Below, one piece after another: positions 11,690 to 24,614 of a DNA stretch of 64,000 bases. Each line of letters starts with the position of its first letter. The stretch's first letter is position 1. Under the pieces are notes generated by a model. It was not told where the DNA came from, ran no database searches, and saw only the letters and a list, made by a program, of their open reading frames with translations. Source of the stretch: Uloborus plumipes (lineage: Eukaryota > Arthropoda > Arachnida > Araneae > Uloboridae); the NCBI GenBank assembly GCA_038373865.1, contig JAXGGA010001127.1, positions 1-64,000 on the forward strand, in the 5' to 3' direction. A program made the position numbers and the translations under genes.

Positions 11690-12020
11690 AATAAAAATCA
11701 AGGAAAAAATCATCGATCTTGAAAATAAAAAAAAAAGTGGACTATCTTGATTTTTGAGAAAAAAAAAAAAAAAGTGGACTATCTTGATTTTTGAAAAAAA
11801 AAAAAAAAAAGTCGATCCCTGTTAATAGAAAAACAAAAGAAAAGTTCTTGATCTTGATAGATAGAAAAGAAACAAAAATCTATCCTGAATTAATACGTAA
11901 CAAAAGAAAAAGCAACACCCGATCTTGATTAATAGAAAACAAATAAGGAATGATCAATCTTGAAAAAAAAAAAAAAAAAAGATGGACGATTGTGATTATT
12001 GATAGCGAAAAAAAAATGGT
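11690..12020. repeat. A-rich degenerate tandem repeat (GATCTTGA)
   Basis: Long A-runs alternate with variants of GTGGACTATCTTGATTTTTGA and GATCTTGATnnATAGAAAA, in units of about 50 bp that decay rightwards. Reading frames here are Lys-rich artefacts. Confidence 0.7.
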
Positions 12021-12629
12021 CGATAATGGTAATTTTTCCGACTACCACCCTTTATGTTTCACTACAGAGATCAGTGTCACAGCGAACGAAGAGGAGGGGG
12101 GGGGGTGCCAAACCTTCCAGAAGGCTTGGTTTTTACATTATTGCTAATCCTAATACAGTAGTCATCAATAAGGACTGTTTTAACCCCCCCACCCCCATCA
12201 GGTAAATTCTGGATGTGTCAGTGTTAGATTTTGCTTGACATAAAAACAAAGTTTAGTTGATTTTTGCAAATGTGTAAATCCGCCACTCAATCGCATTCAT
12301 CGACCTACTAGGTGCGCTCCTTCGCAAGATTTGAAAATGCCCCCCCCCCCGCGAAGAAATTTATATAAACTAAAAATCACATTTTTTTCAGTAACTCATA
12401 AGGCTATTTTTCTGGATCTTTCGCCCTCAAACCCCGTGCCGCGGGGGTGCTATGTACGCCACTAGCCGCCACTGCTTATTCGTCTATGTCCTCCAGAATC
12501 CATTTCATTTATACCCGACTCTCTCGCCTCTACACAAACCATTCTAGACAGAAACAACATTCATCCAGTATGTAGCCCCTGCTATTCATTTGAATTTTGA
12601 CGTCTTGAATTCAAGTTATGTTTTTCGCA
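12021..12629. other. Spacer with fragments of hAT-like ends
   Basis: G- and C-runs (12097-12106, 12184-12196, 12340-12350) and a GTACGCCACTAG end near 12453 look like decayed element ends, but I could not pair them. No gene seen. Confidence 0.4.
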
Positions 12630-12891
12630 ATTGAAGGGCTTGAGAGATGAAGGGGTTCTGTGACAAAACAGAGATTGCGAGTAATTAAAGTTCAAAGTTT
12701 TATTGTTGCAATTGTTGCAGCTTTTTTGTTTTCTGATGTTTTTGTTAGTGTGCGTATGAAATTGGTCTAATGACATCTACTTTTTGATGTACAAATTTTT
12801 ATTTGCTTAACTGTATCCATTGCTTGTTATTGTTCACATTGTTCATTTTTTAAAATGTAATATAGCCCCTTCATCCTCCAAGCCCTTCAAT
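12630..12891. mobile_element. 263-bp MITE family (ATTGAAGGGCTTG ends), copy 1
   Basis: Inverted ends ATTGAAGGGCTTG and CAAGCCCTTCAAT. TA follows on the right, and on the left TA has become CA. The whole length matches 22679-22941 in the opposite orientation. Ends plus a TA duplication suggest a Tc1/mariner-type MITE. Non-coding. Confidence 0.8.
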
Positions 12892-13979
12892 TATGATTAC
12901 TGTAGGAGCCGTTTCTAGAAACAAACCCATCAAGTAAGGCCCTACCGCATTTCGTGATTTCGAAAATGAAATCAAGATGTCAAAAATTAAATGAATGCCA
13001 AGGGCTGGATGCTATAATATATGTAGTGGGCTGGATGTTTTTTTTTCTTTTAGTTCTTCAAGCGTTGTAGTTTATTTCCCGGCCCAGCGGTCAACTTCTG
13101 GGAAATATATCAAAGAGAAGTTTAGTCACTTCGAAGAAAAGGTGGGAGTGTTTTGCTTTTCTGAAAACGCAGGAGTTAGTTCTTTCTATTTATTTATTTT
13201 TTTTTTTTTTCATCCTCGCGAAACACATAATTTTCAGAATTTTTTTTATCAAAGTCGGCTCACATCTGGCCAACTTGAAAAGCTTGCAGGTAAGAAACAA
13301 AAATAAAGAAAGAGCGTTCAGGGTTGAGCAACGGTAACTCAAATTAAAGGGATTCTTTGCGTGACCGACTTCCTTTTTTCTTTTTCCTTCCTTGATCCTC
13401 TCCTCTGTCTCTCTCTCCATCTCTCCCACACACCCTTTCTGATTTGCGGTTTTCTAAAATACATGGTATTCCAAAAGTCCTGCATTGATAAAGAAAACTC
13501 ATTAAAAAACTATTTCAGATTCAGACGTTTTTTTTTTTTTTTTCTTTTCATTTGACCTTAATCTCAAAACGTTTTTTTCACAATGTTAATTTTCATGCAC
13601 GTTTTGTGTTTTTGAGAATATTCAGACCAGGGGCGCAGCGAAGGGGGTGTTTCAGAGGTAAACCCCCACCCTTTCCGCAGAGGGCTGCGATATTTTTCTT
13701 CTTATTCATTAAGGTTGAACTAAAAAAACGACCAATGGCATTTTTTAGTCGATGGGTCCATGCCGATTGTTCAAAGATGGTCGATGGTCGATTAATTTTT
13801 CTCTTCGAATGGCCGACGGCAGGGCACAGCGAGGGGGGGGGTAGGGTGACACCCCCTCAAAAAATAATCATTTTCTTTCACTGAAATGCTCACATACTCT
13901 TTAAAAGCACAGTAACCGGTACTTTGCAGTTTAAAATAATTCGCCAAATAAATAAAAGAGGCACCCCACCCACCCCCCA
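12892..13979. other. Low-complexity stretch with a possible hAT left end
   Basis: T-runs (13028-13036, 13197-13210, 13529-13545), a CT-rich block (13365-13440) and CAGGGGCGCAGCGAAGGGGG at about 13628, which looks like an hAT end whose partner I could not place. No gene seen. Confidence 0.4.
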
Positions 13980-14690
13980 CAGTGGTCGATTTTTTAAATT
14001 AACGACAAAATAACTTAAAAAACGACAAAAATCAAAATTTCAACATCGTTATTTTTTAGCAAAACCTTTTTTGTTAGAAACTGAAATATCTACAGAGCAA
14101 TAAATCATGTCTAATTTAGATGGTTAGTTCTTGAAATTTTTCCTATCAGGGGTTGAAGTACACGGATTGTAATAGTAAATTTTGTGATGCTTTAGAAGGG
14201 CGAAAAATACATAAGCTATGAAACCATAATAGAAGTGAAATGCAATTCAAGGGATGTAAGTACCACAGATTTTTTTTTTTTTTTTTTTTGACATAAAGCT
14301 TCAGTTGCTCATAAATCAAATATTTTGAAACATTCGAAAACAATTCATAAAAACAATTTTTTGGGTAAAAAAAATTAGAAAAAACTTAATACATGTTCTT
14401 TTTCGAGTGATAACAAAGTAACCCTGTAATTACAAAGCACCAAAATAATTCTTAGACCTAAGACATACGGGATTAGATTATCTGAAGGAACTGAGCTTCA
14501 ATGGAAAAAATAACTAAAATATAGACTGATGTCCTTCAGACAGTAGTTCTAGTGCAGATCTTAGTCACAGACACTTTTTTAAATGTTGTTTTATGTTTAT
14601 TATTGATATAACAACCATATTAAAACTTACACCTCAATTTGACAAACCAAAGTATTTTTGTCCAGCTAGATTGGCAAAATCGACCACTGT
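13980..14690. mobile_element. hAT-like element, CAGTGGTCGATTTT ends, 711 bp
   Basis: CAGTGGTCGATTTT at the left and AAAATCGACCACTG at the right form inverted repeats. Flanks ACCCCCCA (13972-13979) and GCCCCCCA (14691-14698) match 7 of 8. The interior is AT-rich and non-coding with a T-run at 14271-14289. Confidence 0.6.
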
Positions 14691-15329
14691 GCCCCCCATC
14701 CTGATACTAAAAAAATGAAAAAAATATGTACATAATTAAAAAACATAGTAAAATATCTAGCCCAAGCAGAAAATCCAGTTATTTTCCCTCGCAGAAAAAA
14801 AAAAAAAAAAAAACTCACACACGAAATGTAATTCATATGAAATCACGTACAAACAAAATAATATACCGTAAGAAAAATGACAACCTTTCTTAAATGTTAA
14901 AAAAAAAGATAAAAGCAATCGTGTAAATTTTGTTGAATTTAGACGAGCAGTAAACAAAACGATGAGTTACCGGTTGTGTTTGTCAAACACGACCTTGTTG
15001 AAAACGTTTTGGGGCAGTTTGGTTGAATGTAATGTAATTTTGCTCGAAGTGAGCCTTGAATAATGGCTAAATTAGTATCCCTTCTATCTCCAGTTATAAT
15101 TAACGGGGAGAAATGGAACAAACATCTTCTTTTTCAGAAAAAAACCTCTTTCCGACGTAATGTAACATTAGGGGGTGGGGGGATTAGGGTGCCCCCTAAT
15201 TTGGTGAAGTGTGTGAAATTTGAGCTTAAAAAATTAATATAAAACAACTAATTCGAAATTTAGAAAAATGGCTCCTAGATGCAAATTGCACAGGGCCCGA
15301 ACTAATTTTATACCAAGTTTCACAACATG
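14691..15329. repeat. Diverged repeat shared with 56.9-57.2 kb
   Basis: The part from about 15090 to 15320 (TAATTAACGG, AGAAAAAAACCT, TAGGGGGTGGGG, AATTTAGAA, CCAAGTTT) follows the same order as 56990-57215, which belongs to a Helitron fragment, so this is probably a truncated relative. 14700-15080 shows only A-runs and no gene. Confidence 0.45.
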
Positions 15330-17565
15330 CCCAGCCAAAAAAAATCTGCAGAAAATCTTTTAAAAAAATCTGCAGAAAATCAGAGCATATTTGGAACAAG
15401 CTTTCCGCAGAAAATTTGCAGTTTTTATCTGCAGATTTTCCGAAGAAAGCTCGTTCTAAATTTGCTCTGATTTTCTGCAGATTTTTTACAGAGATTTTCT
15501 GCACATTTTATGCAGAAAGCTTGTTCCAAATATGCTCTGATTTTCTGCTGATTTTCCTCAGAAAGCTTGTTCCAAATGTGCTCTAATTTTCTGCAGATTC
15601 ATTGCACCAATTTTCTACAGATTTTTTAAAGAAAGTGTTCAAATTTGAAAGATTTTTTACAAAACCTATAAAATTGCTTACATATATAGAAAAGTAGTAA
15701 TATGTTTTATAGCTATATATATATATATATGTATATTTATAGTAAACTGATTCAAACAATTTTTAAAAAATTAGAAGTAGCCTGTTTTTAATTACCAGGG
15801 ATCAATCCAGGATTTTTTTTTACCAGGGTTTTGTTTTTTGGAATTTGGTGAAAAACAGTTCACTTTTGTGAAAACTAATGTGCAACTTATTGAAAACTAT
15901 TGTAATTTTGTAAAAAAAAAAAAAAAAAATTATTTATTTATTTATTGCTAATTAAAAAATATTCACTATTTATCACAGAATTTTATTTTCGAAGTCCAAT
16001 ACGGACCGATTTTACTGCTAAACAGTATTGTCTAAATCGATAAATTCAAAAAAATTAGTTTGGAACGCACTTTCATAAAACTGAACGATAGTGTCTAAGC
16101 TAAAACATTATTTATTAATGAAATAGAATGTGGGACTGATTATTATGAGTTAAATATTTTTTGGTTGCATTTGCATTAAAAAAATTAGCCGTTTGGTTAA
16201 TTTTTAGGGCCTTTGAATACTAAATACGGCCTTTAGAGGGGCCCCTACAAACATATCTTAAAAAAAAGGCCTTTATAGGGGCTTTTTAGGGCCAGTGGGA
16301 GCCCTGAAAATAGTAAAAAACTCGCGACAAAACAAAACAACAAAGCAATAATCGGCGAACAAGGGTTGCTTTGGCAAGTAAAAAGGCTACCAGTTTTGGC
16401 CAGTACTTTTAGTGGGAATCTAAAAGAAGATTGCACCAGATTAAGAAACATAAAAAAAACTCATCAAATGCAAAAAAGTATCAAAATATTGTTAGTACTT
16501 ACTTCCGAATTGCAAAAAATTTGCAGGATAGAAGTTCCGGTCCCATAATATTTCTAGGGTTCGGCTTTGGTCCCATTCTTTGATTAAAAAGTCCTCTCGC
16601 TGAAAACTGCAGCAATCAGCAGGCAAACAATCTTTTAAAGGTAGGATAGAATAGCGATTCTCTTCATAAAAATGGATTAGTACATATAAACTTTTAAATT
16701 TCTCGGCGATTTGAGCCATTTTCGAACCTAATTCTTTCAATACTCAACGATTCAAAATTCAAATTGTTGGCGTTGAGTGCACACGCGGTTAACTGCACAT
16801 GGCCAGTTAACGGTTATGACCACGGGATGTTGATTGTTGAAGAAAACATGTAGTCTTTGAAAACTGTCCCAAAAAACATTTTGCATTTATATCTCATTTA
16901 TTTTGGTGAAGTAAAAATTTCCACTGTAGAAAGTAAATGATAAGAATAAAATTTAGCATAGTACATTAATTTACATATTTAACTACTACTACTTTCACAT
17001 TACTGCTTACAATCTTGTTGAAATTTATCAATCGCTATGGAAATTTTAAAAAGATCTTTTTAGGATCAAAATTTTGTTTACAGTTTTGTTATTGTGAAGT
17101 ATTTTTTTTTTTTTTTTGCCACTTCTTTTACTTTGCAAAAGAAAATAATCATGAAACTACCCATTTTAGCTTTTCGTAATAGAAATCTAATATAATTTTA
17201 AAATGTAGGCAAATTAAATGTTTTGCTGACCATAAAAATCTTCAAAATATTTGGAGGCTATTAAAAAGAATTTATTGTGAAAATGTTTGAAAATACTAAG
17301 AGAAAGCTTTTTTTTTTTTTTTTTCGTGTGTGTTGATTTTCTGTTAATCAAATTGAAGACAAAATACAGATTTTTTAAACCTTTAAAAAATCTGCACAAT
17401 ATTAAGAGAAAACTAAAAAGGATAATATTTCTGTGGATTTTCTACAGATTTTATTGAAGACAAAATGCAGATTTTTTCCCTCCTCTGAAAATCTGCAGAA
17501 ATCTTTAATAAATCTTCAAAATAAATTTATTTCTGCAGATTTTTTGCAGATTATTTTTAGCTGGG
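15330..17565. mobile_element. Terminal-inverted-repeat element built on CTGCAGATTTT words
   Basis: Left end CCCAGCCAAAAAAAATCTGC and right end GCAGATTATTTTTAGCTGGG are inverted. Just inside are blocks rich in TCTGCAGATTTT/AAAATCTGCAGA, about 15340-15640 and 17395-17555. The left block is a tandem array of about 60-bp units containing AAAGCTTGTTCCAAAT. The middle is AT-rich with a GGCCTTT-rich patch (about 16205-16305) that may be a separate insertion. No transposase was recognised. The flanking duplication is at most TG. Confidence 0.5.
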
Positions 17566-18510
17566 TGAGTCTGTAGATGCTATGGGGCCGCCTGGACGCA
17601 GGCCAGCCACAAACATCCTTTCACAATATCTTTGAGCTTACTATTTTTTAATATATAGAGATATAGAGATAAGCATTTTAAGGATTAAGAACCAGATTGT
17701 AGAAATTAGAACTGATTCCCCACACGATAAAATCCGTTTGTTGTAGGACAAAAATTCATTTTTTGAAGGAAACAAAAAATGTTACAGTAAGTAGGATTTG
17801 AATATAAATATTTTACACGAAACAAAAATAAACACGTTGCCAAAATGTGACATGTAATTTCTACCGAAGAATAATACTAAAGATCGTTTCAAGATAAAAA
17901 AAAAAAATAAAAAAAAAAAAACTTTCCTGTCAGGAGAAACATTGTAAAATCGCAGGAAATGGCGCAGCCTGGAACAGAAGCGTGGACAAATAATAGTTAT
18001 TTTTGACCTTGCAGAATCTATTCTGCAGCATTTACGAAATATTAATATGAAAACTTCTATTAATGAATAGAACGCTGCTGACCTCGACATGTGACACCTT
18101 TATTACTTAATTTCGATCAAGCCTTTGACAGGGAATTATGTAAATGGCTCTGTCTTTTCAAAAGAGCATCTGGCGTGGCCCTGAGTGGTATTAAAACATA
18201 ATTGACATCCGTGCCAGGTCCGCGGCAATATGATAAACATCTCATTCTTTCTTCACCTTTATTGTATTCCATAAAGCAGCGTAGGTGATGTAAATAGCAA
18301 ATGTAAGTTATGACAAGTTGCTTCGGCAATTACAATAAGGAAGTTTTGAGCTTTCATTTTTTTTTCTTTGTCAGATGTTGGAAAGCACAGTTCATTTTCT
18401 TCATACAATAAAATCCATTTGTTCTGAACTAATAATGGTAACTCTATTAGGCTTACCGGGTCAGAATTTGGAAGAAGTTTTACTCTGATGCCTCTGAACT
18501 TGATGCCAAC
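17566..18510. other. Spacer, no gene seen
   Basis: A-runs at 17896-17921. Minus-strand frames near 17.8-18.6 kb have no recognisable domain and run into an hAT end. No supported feature. Confidence 0.45.
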
Positions 18511-18765
18511 CTCTAGTTCAGGGGTTCCCAAACTTTTTTGCTCCGTTAACCCCTTGCCGAGTTTTCCAGTATCTCGTGGACCCCCTTCTATAGCTAGTTC
18601 CAAAACTAGCCAGGCACTGTAAAAATATAACTGAATCATTTTTTAGTAGATGGTTAAGTTCCATTATAGATGTTCCAAAACAGACGATTGATAAGAGAAT
18701 AAATAGAGATGACTCGGAAATTTTCCCAACAGTATGAGAGCTCATTTACTATAAACTTTCTAACC

Positions 18766-20393
18766 CAGTGGTTCTCAACGGGGGCGATACCGCCCCCCAG
18801 TGGGCGGTGGGAAGATGTTGAGGGGCGGTGAACATGTTTTGGGCGGCAGGGGGGCGGTGGACACATTTTGGGCAATAAGGGGGCGGTGGGTATATTTTGA
18901 GAAATGTTCGTGAAGACATGTTTGGGTTAGGGTCGGTAGGAAGCCCTCTTTTCCTTCAACGGCAAGGATAGCTGGAGATTTCTTTCGAACACTGATCCTT
19001 CTAATAATGTCATCAAAGATTGCCTTCATCAATAACACTTAAATTTAAAAACAGAGTTTAGAGGTGGGTCCCCATTCTCATAGCGTAATAATTTAAACTA
19101 GGCAAAAACTGTGTCTTATTGATGTCTACTTGAAAATTTTCAAAGGAAGAATCCTGAATCTCACCTCCCTGCTCGCCTAACATAGATTGCCAAACAACAG
19201 TTTAAAATTGCGTTTTTAAAATTTCACTTTTAAAAAGTTAAGCTGGGGAAAAGATCCAGAATCACCCACCCCTACCTGTACATAACAACACATAAGTTAA
19301 ATTTTCGTTTCTAGACAATTCTGTCGAGGAGCTACCGAAATCTTCATTTTCAAAGACAGCCTAATGATGTTTAAAAAACATATTACAGACCGGAGCCTCG
19401 AACTATCCACCTTCTCTTTCTCCAATCGGATCAAACTGAGCCTAAAATTGCGTTTTAAGGAGGTTAGTTTCTAAAAATTTCTGGAAGAGAGCCATATGAC
19501 TTGGCCGACTTTTCTGTAGTTAGAACATCCCCTAACAGTACCAAATGTATTAAGCAGGTAATTTAGTCCAAAGTTTGGGTATTCAACCCTAGCCAACTCT
19601 GATGCAATTCATTCTGATGTTGTCGAAGGCGTAATTTAATTGCGTTTTGAGCACTTGTAACTTTTCTTATCTAACCTTCAAAACAAAAAATTGCGCAAGA
19701 AGAATTTCTCCGAATTGAACTTTTCTTGTAATTTCTACATTCAATTTATTTCAGTTTTTTTTTATTCAATCAAAACTTGATTTATAATCTTTAAGGATTA
19801 CAGGTGCTGGCGGTAGTTTTAAGTATTTGTCCCGCCAGGGAAAAATCAATGGTTTTGCTTTGATATTACCCATCAGCAGTAAAATCCTTTATCCGTATGT
19901 AAGAAATAGATGATACGTGTTGCACAATGGCGAGTAAATATGAGCAGCACGGTTTGGGATTGGACTATTTTTCGAACTATTTGAACGCAGACTATTTTTC
20001 CAAATAAATTAGTTTTTAAATAAAATTGCTGAAAATGGTGTATTTTTTATTTTAAACCGTGCTGCTCTTATTTACGTTTAAAATTTGTGACCCATTTAAT
20101 GGACCCCATTTTAGGCACTTGATTATTTCTTTAACACAGCTTTTAAGAGGAAATATTTCGCCCGCCTTTTGAAAACATTTTGAATAAAAACTTTCAGGAA
20201 CTTTTTCCACTCTATAATAATTTTTCAACCAGCTGTTGGGGGAAATTATAGAATTACAGCAGTCAAAAAAAAAAAAAAAAAGCTGCATTACCTCCTCCCT
20301 ATGTTAGAGTTTCACGCTCGTCCGCAAAGGGGGCGCTGAAAACATTTTCAACCCTAAAGGGGGCGGTAGCTGTAAAAAGGTTGAGAACCACTG
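18766..20393. mobile_element. Inner hAT element (CAGTGGTTCTCAACG ends), nested
   Basis: CAGTGGTTCTCAACGGGGGC at the left and GGTTGAGAACCACTG at the right, with the perfect 8-bp duplication TTCTAACC (18758-18765, 20394-20401). GGGGGCGGT words are repeated just inside the ends. It is inserted in the outer hAT and is therefore younger. No transposase frame. Confidence 0.9.
19932..20079. mobile_element. Short palindromic insert in the inner hAT
   Basis: GTAAATATGAGCAGCACGG and its near-complement CCGTGCTGCTCTTATTTAC lie about 110 bp apart, giving a 148-bp inverted-repeat unit. Probably a mini-MITE. No clear target duplication. Confidence 0.5.
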
Positions 20394-21338
20394 TTCTAAC
20401 CAATCAAAAACTTCTTAAATGCCTGAAAACTTTCTAAAATTTCAGTTTGACAGTTTTATTGCAGAGTAAAAAAATTAAAACTAAAATTTGAAGAAAACAG
20501 ATAAAGAGAAAAACGTAATACACTTTGTTCATACTTTCATTATATAATAACGGCACAAAACTTCGAAGAGGTAATATTCTTATTTAGTTAAGGCGTACAA
20601 GGGAAAAAAAAAGAAGCCTGTTTTTAGTGGAAAGGGTGACTTTGGTGCATCAACAGAGCACTTTTAGCATTTAGCTTTAGATTTGTGAGACACAACTTTA
20701 AATCTTCACGATCAGGGACTGCCAGTCTGTTCCTTTTTTTAAAGAAAACTTGTGACTGAATTGAACTTTGTTAGCAGGAGGTATGAAGATGTAAAAACTT
20801 ACAAAAGTTATCTTGCGATATCCCATCAGGTTGGATAAGCTAGAGATATGTTCTTCTCTGAAGACAGAAATATTGATATCTTTTCCTGAACCACCTTAAG
20901 TTCTTCATTAGTGCTTACTCCAATCAGCCCTTCTTGTAAAATTTCGATTCTTCAATGTCATCATACGAATTACTAATTCACCAAGACATCAGTGTCAAAA
21001 AGTTTTTTTAAATAGGAATAAAAACACTTTGTGAAACAAATGATCCTTTCAACATCCAGCGTACATCAAAGTGAAAAAGTAGTTAACGTTGTTATTTTAT
21101 TCATATAACTGCAAATACTTTAGAATGTCATAAGTATTATTACGAATTTTTTTATAGCATTTATTACAAATTGTAGTAGACAGTTGTTGCTCAGATTTTT
21201 TTGCTAATCCTGACTTGTGGACCCCTATTTGCATTTCGCGAACCTCCAATTTAATCTTTTGTTTATATGGACCCCTTGCAAACTCCGAAGGACCCTTGGA
21301 GGTCCCTGTGGACCACTTTGGGAACCACTGCTTTAGTT

Positions 21339-22676
21339 TTACTCTGACGCTGTGTCACATGCAACATAACTGTTTGATTATTTCAGCCTTGATAAAAAAC
21401 AAAAATCAACATTTCAATGCACATTTTATTTTTTATTTATTTTTTGAGAGACATTTTTAGTTGATATTTGATATTATTTTTTAAACTTTAGTCCATTTTG
21501 CATTATTTTTGTCCACGTGGTTGGCTTTGGAAGTGTTGCTGTCTTCAAAAATCGATTCGCATGTGATTGATGACGTGTTTCATAGGTTTCCCATGACTAT
21601 TCTAGACGTAAGGAATATACCGTGTTAGGAATTTGCATAGAATTAGACTTTTAAAATAATGTGTCCAAATATGAATGCAAGTAAGGGACGATAACTTCAA
21701 CCACAGGAAAACGTACTTGTCCCCAGTTGCTTTTGGTTTTCGAAGGTTTTTCCTTCTTTTTTTTTCAATCAAAAATAATTTTAAGTTCACGTCATGAGTT
21801 ACTCTTAAGAGTTCGACAGAAGCAAAAATCCGCCTGCAAGATTGAGTTAAAAAGCATTGAATATCCCATATTGTGCATGCCAAGATTTTATTTCCCTATT
21901 GCTGAAATATGAACAATTACTGTTAAATTAAAAAAAATAAGTTCTGGCATAGGAACAAAGTTTTCCTAACAGAGGCAGAGTTTTGTTGAAAGCGAACTAT
22001 TCCGCCAAATCGAAAGAATTCCACAGTTTTATCGAAGGACTTGCTAACACCTTTTTATACAATTATCTCAAACCCAATAATTTTTCGGACTGAAGTTAGT
22101 GTTTTTTGAGCACAAGCATTTCATTAAAATATTTAGTTTATGAGCTATATTAAAAAAAACTCTGTTGATGTAAACAAATAAATAAGGAGATTTCATACAA
22201 TTTTCTAACCACATACCAGGATTTTCTTTCAAGTAACCTTGGATGCTAATAGATTAAGCGAAAAAGAATCACATGTTATTTATTAATTTGACTTATCCAC
22301 TTCTGCGGTTTCTTATGCAAATTGTTCCGAGCATTAAAGAATATAAATGAGATTACTAATGAAATTAAACAGTCAAATTAAAATTCAAGGGCTGTTCTCA
22401 CCATTAATTCCCCTCTATTTATTCAGTTTAATCATTCACTCTTTCTCTTTTTTACTTTTCCCAGATACCTGAATTGTTTTGACCTTGATAGGTTGAGGAA
22501 TAACTTCCACAGATTGCGGTCAGAATAAATCAAAGAGAAAGACTTCTTTTGCCCGGTTTCATCGGAAAAATAGAGTTTTCTATCATTTGTGAAAATTATT
22601 CAAAAATAACGAATAGCCAAAATTTATCATTTATAGATACAGTAACACCTCAACATAGCAATATTCAATACAACGA
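21339..22676. other. Spacer, no gene seen
   Basis: AT-rich single-copy-looking sequence. No domain, RNA or element end recognised. Confidence 0.5.
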
Positions 22677-22678
22677 TA

Positions 22679-22941
22679 ATTGAAGGGCTTGAAGGATGAA
22701 GGGGCTATGTTACATTTTAAAAAAGGAACACTCTGAACAATGGTAAACAATGGGTACAGTAAGCAAATAAAATTTGGTACATCAAAAAGTATACCTATGT
22801 CATTAGACCAATTTCATACGCATTAACGACAAAACCAGAAAACAAAGAAGCTGCAACAACTGTCACAATAGAATTCTGAGCTTTAATTACTCTCAATTTC
22901 TGTTTTGTCACATTACCCCTTCATTTCCCAAGCCCTTCAAT
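22679..22941. mobile_element. 263-bp MITE family, copy 2
   Basis: ATTGAAGGGCTTG ... CAAGCCCTTCAAT with TA on both sides (22677-22678 and 22942-22943). Full-length and opposite in orientation to the copy at 12630-12891. Confidence 0.85.
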
Positions 22942-23046
22942 TATCTTTTTAACAATGATATTTATTTTGCTGGCGTGGTTGCTCACTTGAGCTCAGCTCC
23001 AGTAGTTCTTTTCGATTTTTGTGAATTCTCTCATAATGGGCAGAAT

Positions 23047-24076
23047 CAGTGGTTGGAAAAACTACATTTCTTTTGCAGCGAACTACAACTACAACTACTT
23101 TGCTATAAATGTAGTTAACTACAACTACAACTACTTTTTTCTAAATGTAGCGACTACGAACTACTTTTGAATTGTAGTCGCTACTTCGCTACTTAAAAAA
23201 AATAAATAAATGAAAAGCATACATCGTTTGTTGATTGACTGAAAAAATTCGAAAAGTGGTTTACATTAATAAATTAACTGTCTTGTTGCTTTTCCTTTTT
23301 GTTCCTCTCTTTTTTTTGATAAATTTTGTCCTTTTTAGGTTTTTTTTTTACAATTTTTACGAATATTCGCCTCAAGAAAGGATTCAAAAGTTAAAAGATT
23401 GAAAGAATTCAACTTTCAATTTTTTAAAAATTTCTTGTCACGGAATATTTAGGATCATGAAAATTATTTGAAGAAATATAAAAATTATAATGCCAAATAA
23501 ACCAATGATATCAAACAGATAGAATGTACGTATTTCGTCAAAATCATGTAAGCTCAGCTCATAGTTTTATGGTTCTTATTTCTCATTGCTTCCGCTGCTA
23601 AACTCGTGCAAGATTTGCACTAGTCATAGTCAATAAAACCTTGTTTTTTTCCCTTTGCTCTCTTTTTTTTTAATATTTTTTTTCATTTATTTTATTTTTC
23701 AATTTAAAAGTAGTTTCCATAAATCGCTACAAACTACGATTTTTTTGTATCGCGCTACTCGCTACTCTACTTTTCTTAAAAAGTAGTGCGCTACACTAGA
23801 AACTACTAAAAAATATAGCTACTGTCTAAAATTTTTTCGTGCGACCTCCGAATCATCTGCGCACGCGCCAAGTCTTTTCTGACTCTCGCGAAATAGGGGG
23901 GAAATGCAACGAGGAAGTAGCAATCGACAAAAGCTGAAGGCATCGGGAAGTGCGCATCCTAAACCTATCTCCCTTTTTTCAGATGGAAGCGTTCGTGGCT
24001 GCCAGGCGCACAAAACGCAAACAGACAGTATACTACAGTAGTTTCGCTACTTGTAGCACGCTACTTCCAACCACTG
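23047..24076. mobile_element. hAT element with CTACAACTACAACTACTTT arrays, copy 1
   Basis: Ends CAGTGGTTGGAAAAACTAC and CGCTACTTCCAACCACTG, with the perfect 8-bp duplication GGCAGAAT (23039-23046, 24077-24084). The first 150 bp are runs of AACTACAACTACAACTACTTT, and CGCTACT/AGTAGCG words crowd the other end. A full-length relative in the opposite orientation lies at 50983-53455. Non-coding, apart from a 207-bp insert near the right end. Confidence 0.9.
23822..24028. mobile_element. 207-bp insert with CTGTCT/AGACAG ends
   Basis: Absent from the related hAT at 50983-53455, which reads straight across this point. It starts CTGTCT and ends AGACAG with TA next to both ends. It is more GC-rich than its surroundings. 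A partial relative starts at about 36012 (CTGTCT, CGCATGCG, GTCTTTTCTGA, AAATAGGGG). Confidence 0.65.
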
Positions 24077-24084
24077 GGCAGAAT

Positions 24085-24614
24085 TCATACCGTTCACATG
24101 TCAATATAATTTCTGAAGACTATAGGGCTCCCTCACTTCTTTTGGTAGAAATTTATCCATGATTTACATGCAGTATAATGTAGAACTTCCTCTGTTTGAG
24201 AAACTTCCAACAACAGACCAGAGTCTTAAATTGTACTTTTGAGCTCCTATTTCTTGAAAACTTTCTTGGAGAGCCTTATTTCACCCGAACATAAACAAAG
24301 AAGTTCACATATAATTGCATTTTTTGAACTACAGTTTCAAAGAATTTCCGAGGAAAAGTTCTATACCCCCCCCCCCCCCCCATCGTTGTTGACGATTACC
24401 AAAAAGTGCTTTTAAAACTTCCATTACAGAAAAATTCCCTGACGTATTTGGAACTCACCCCCACCCCCACTCGAAATGGTTTGTCTGCATACCCACTGAT
24501 CAGTGGAGTGAACTGCCGCCCCTGGCTTTGGGAAATTGATGTAATTACATATTAGTGCGCAAGGGTTTTACTGTTTTTTTTTTAAATTTTTATACGCTTA
24601 CATTGAATATACAC
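24085..24614. other. Spacer, no gene seen
   Basis: A C-run at 24366-24380. No feature recognised. Confidence 0.45.

Larger units (their letters stand above)
18519..21330. mobile_element. Outer hAT element (CAGGGGTTCCCAAAC ends)
   Basis: CAGGGGTTCCCAAACTTTTTTG-type left end and CACTTTGGGAACCACTG right end, with CTCTAGTT (18511-18518) and CTTTAGTT (21331-21338) as an 8-bp duplication with one mismatch. Both subterminal regions hold GTGGACCCC/GGGGTCCAC-like words. Without the inner element it is about 1.18 kb and non-coding, so it is a non-autonomous derivative. Confidence 0.85.

Noticed and set aside
13628..14720. Outer hAT around the 13980-14690 element
   Set aside because: CAGGGGCGCAGCG looks terminal, but no complementary partner was found to the right.
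18259..18745. Minus-strand frames of 75-126 codons as a host gene
   Set aside because: They run across the left end of the outer hAT and have no domain.
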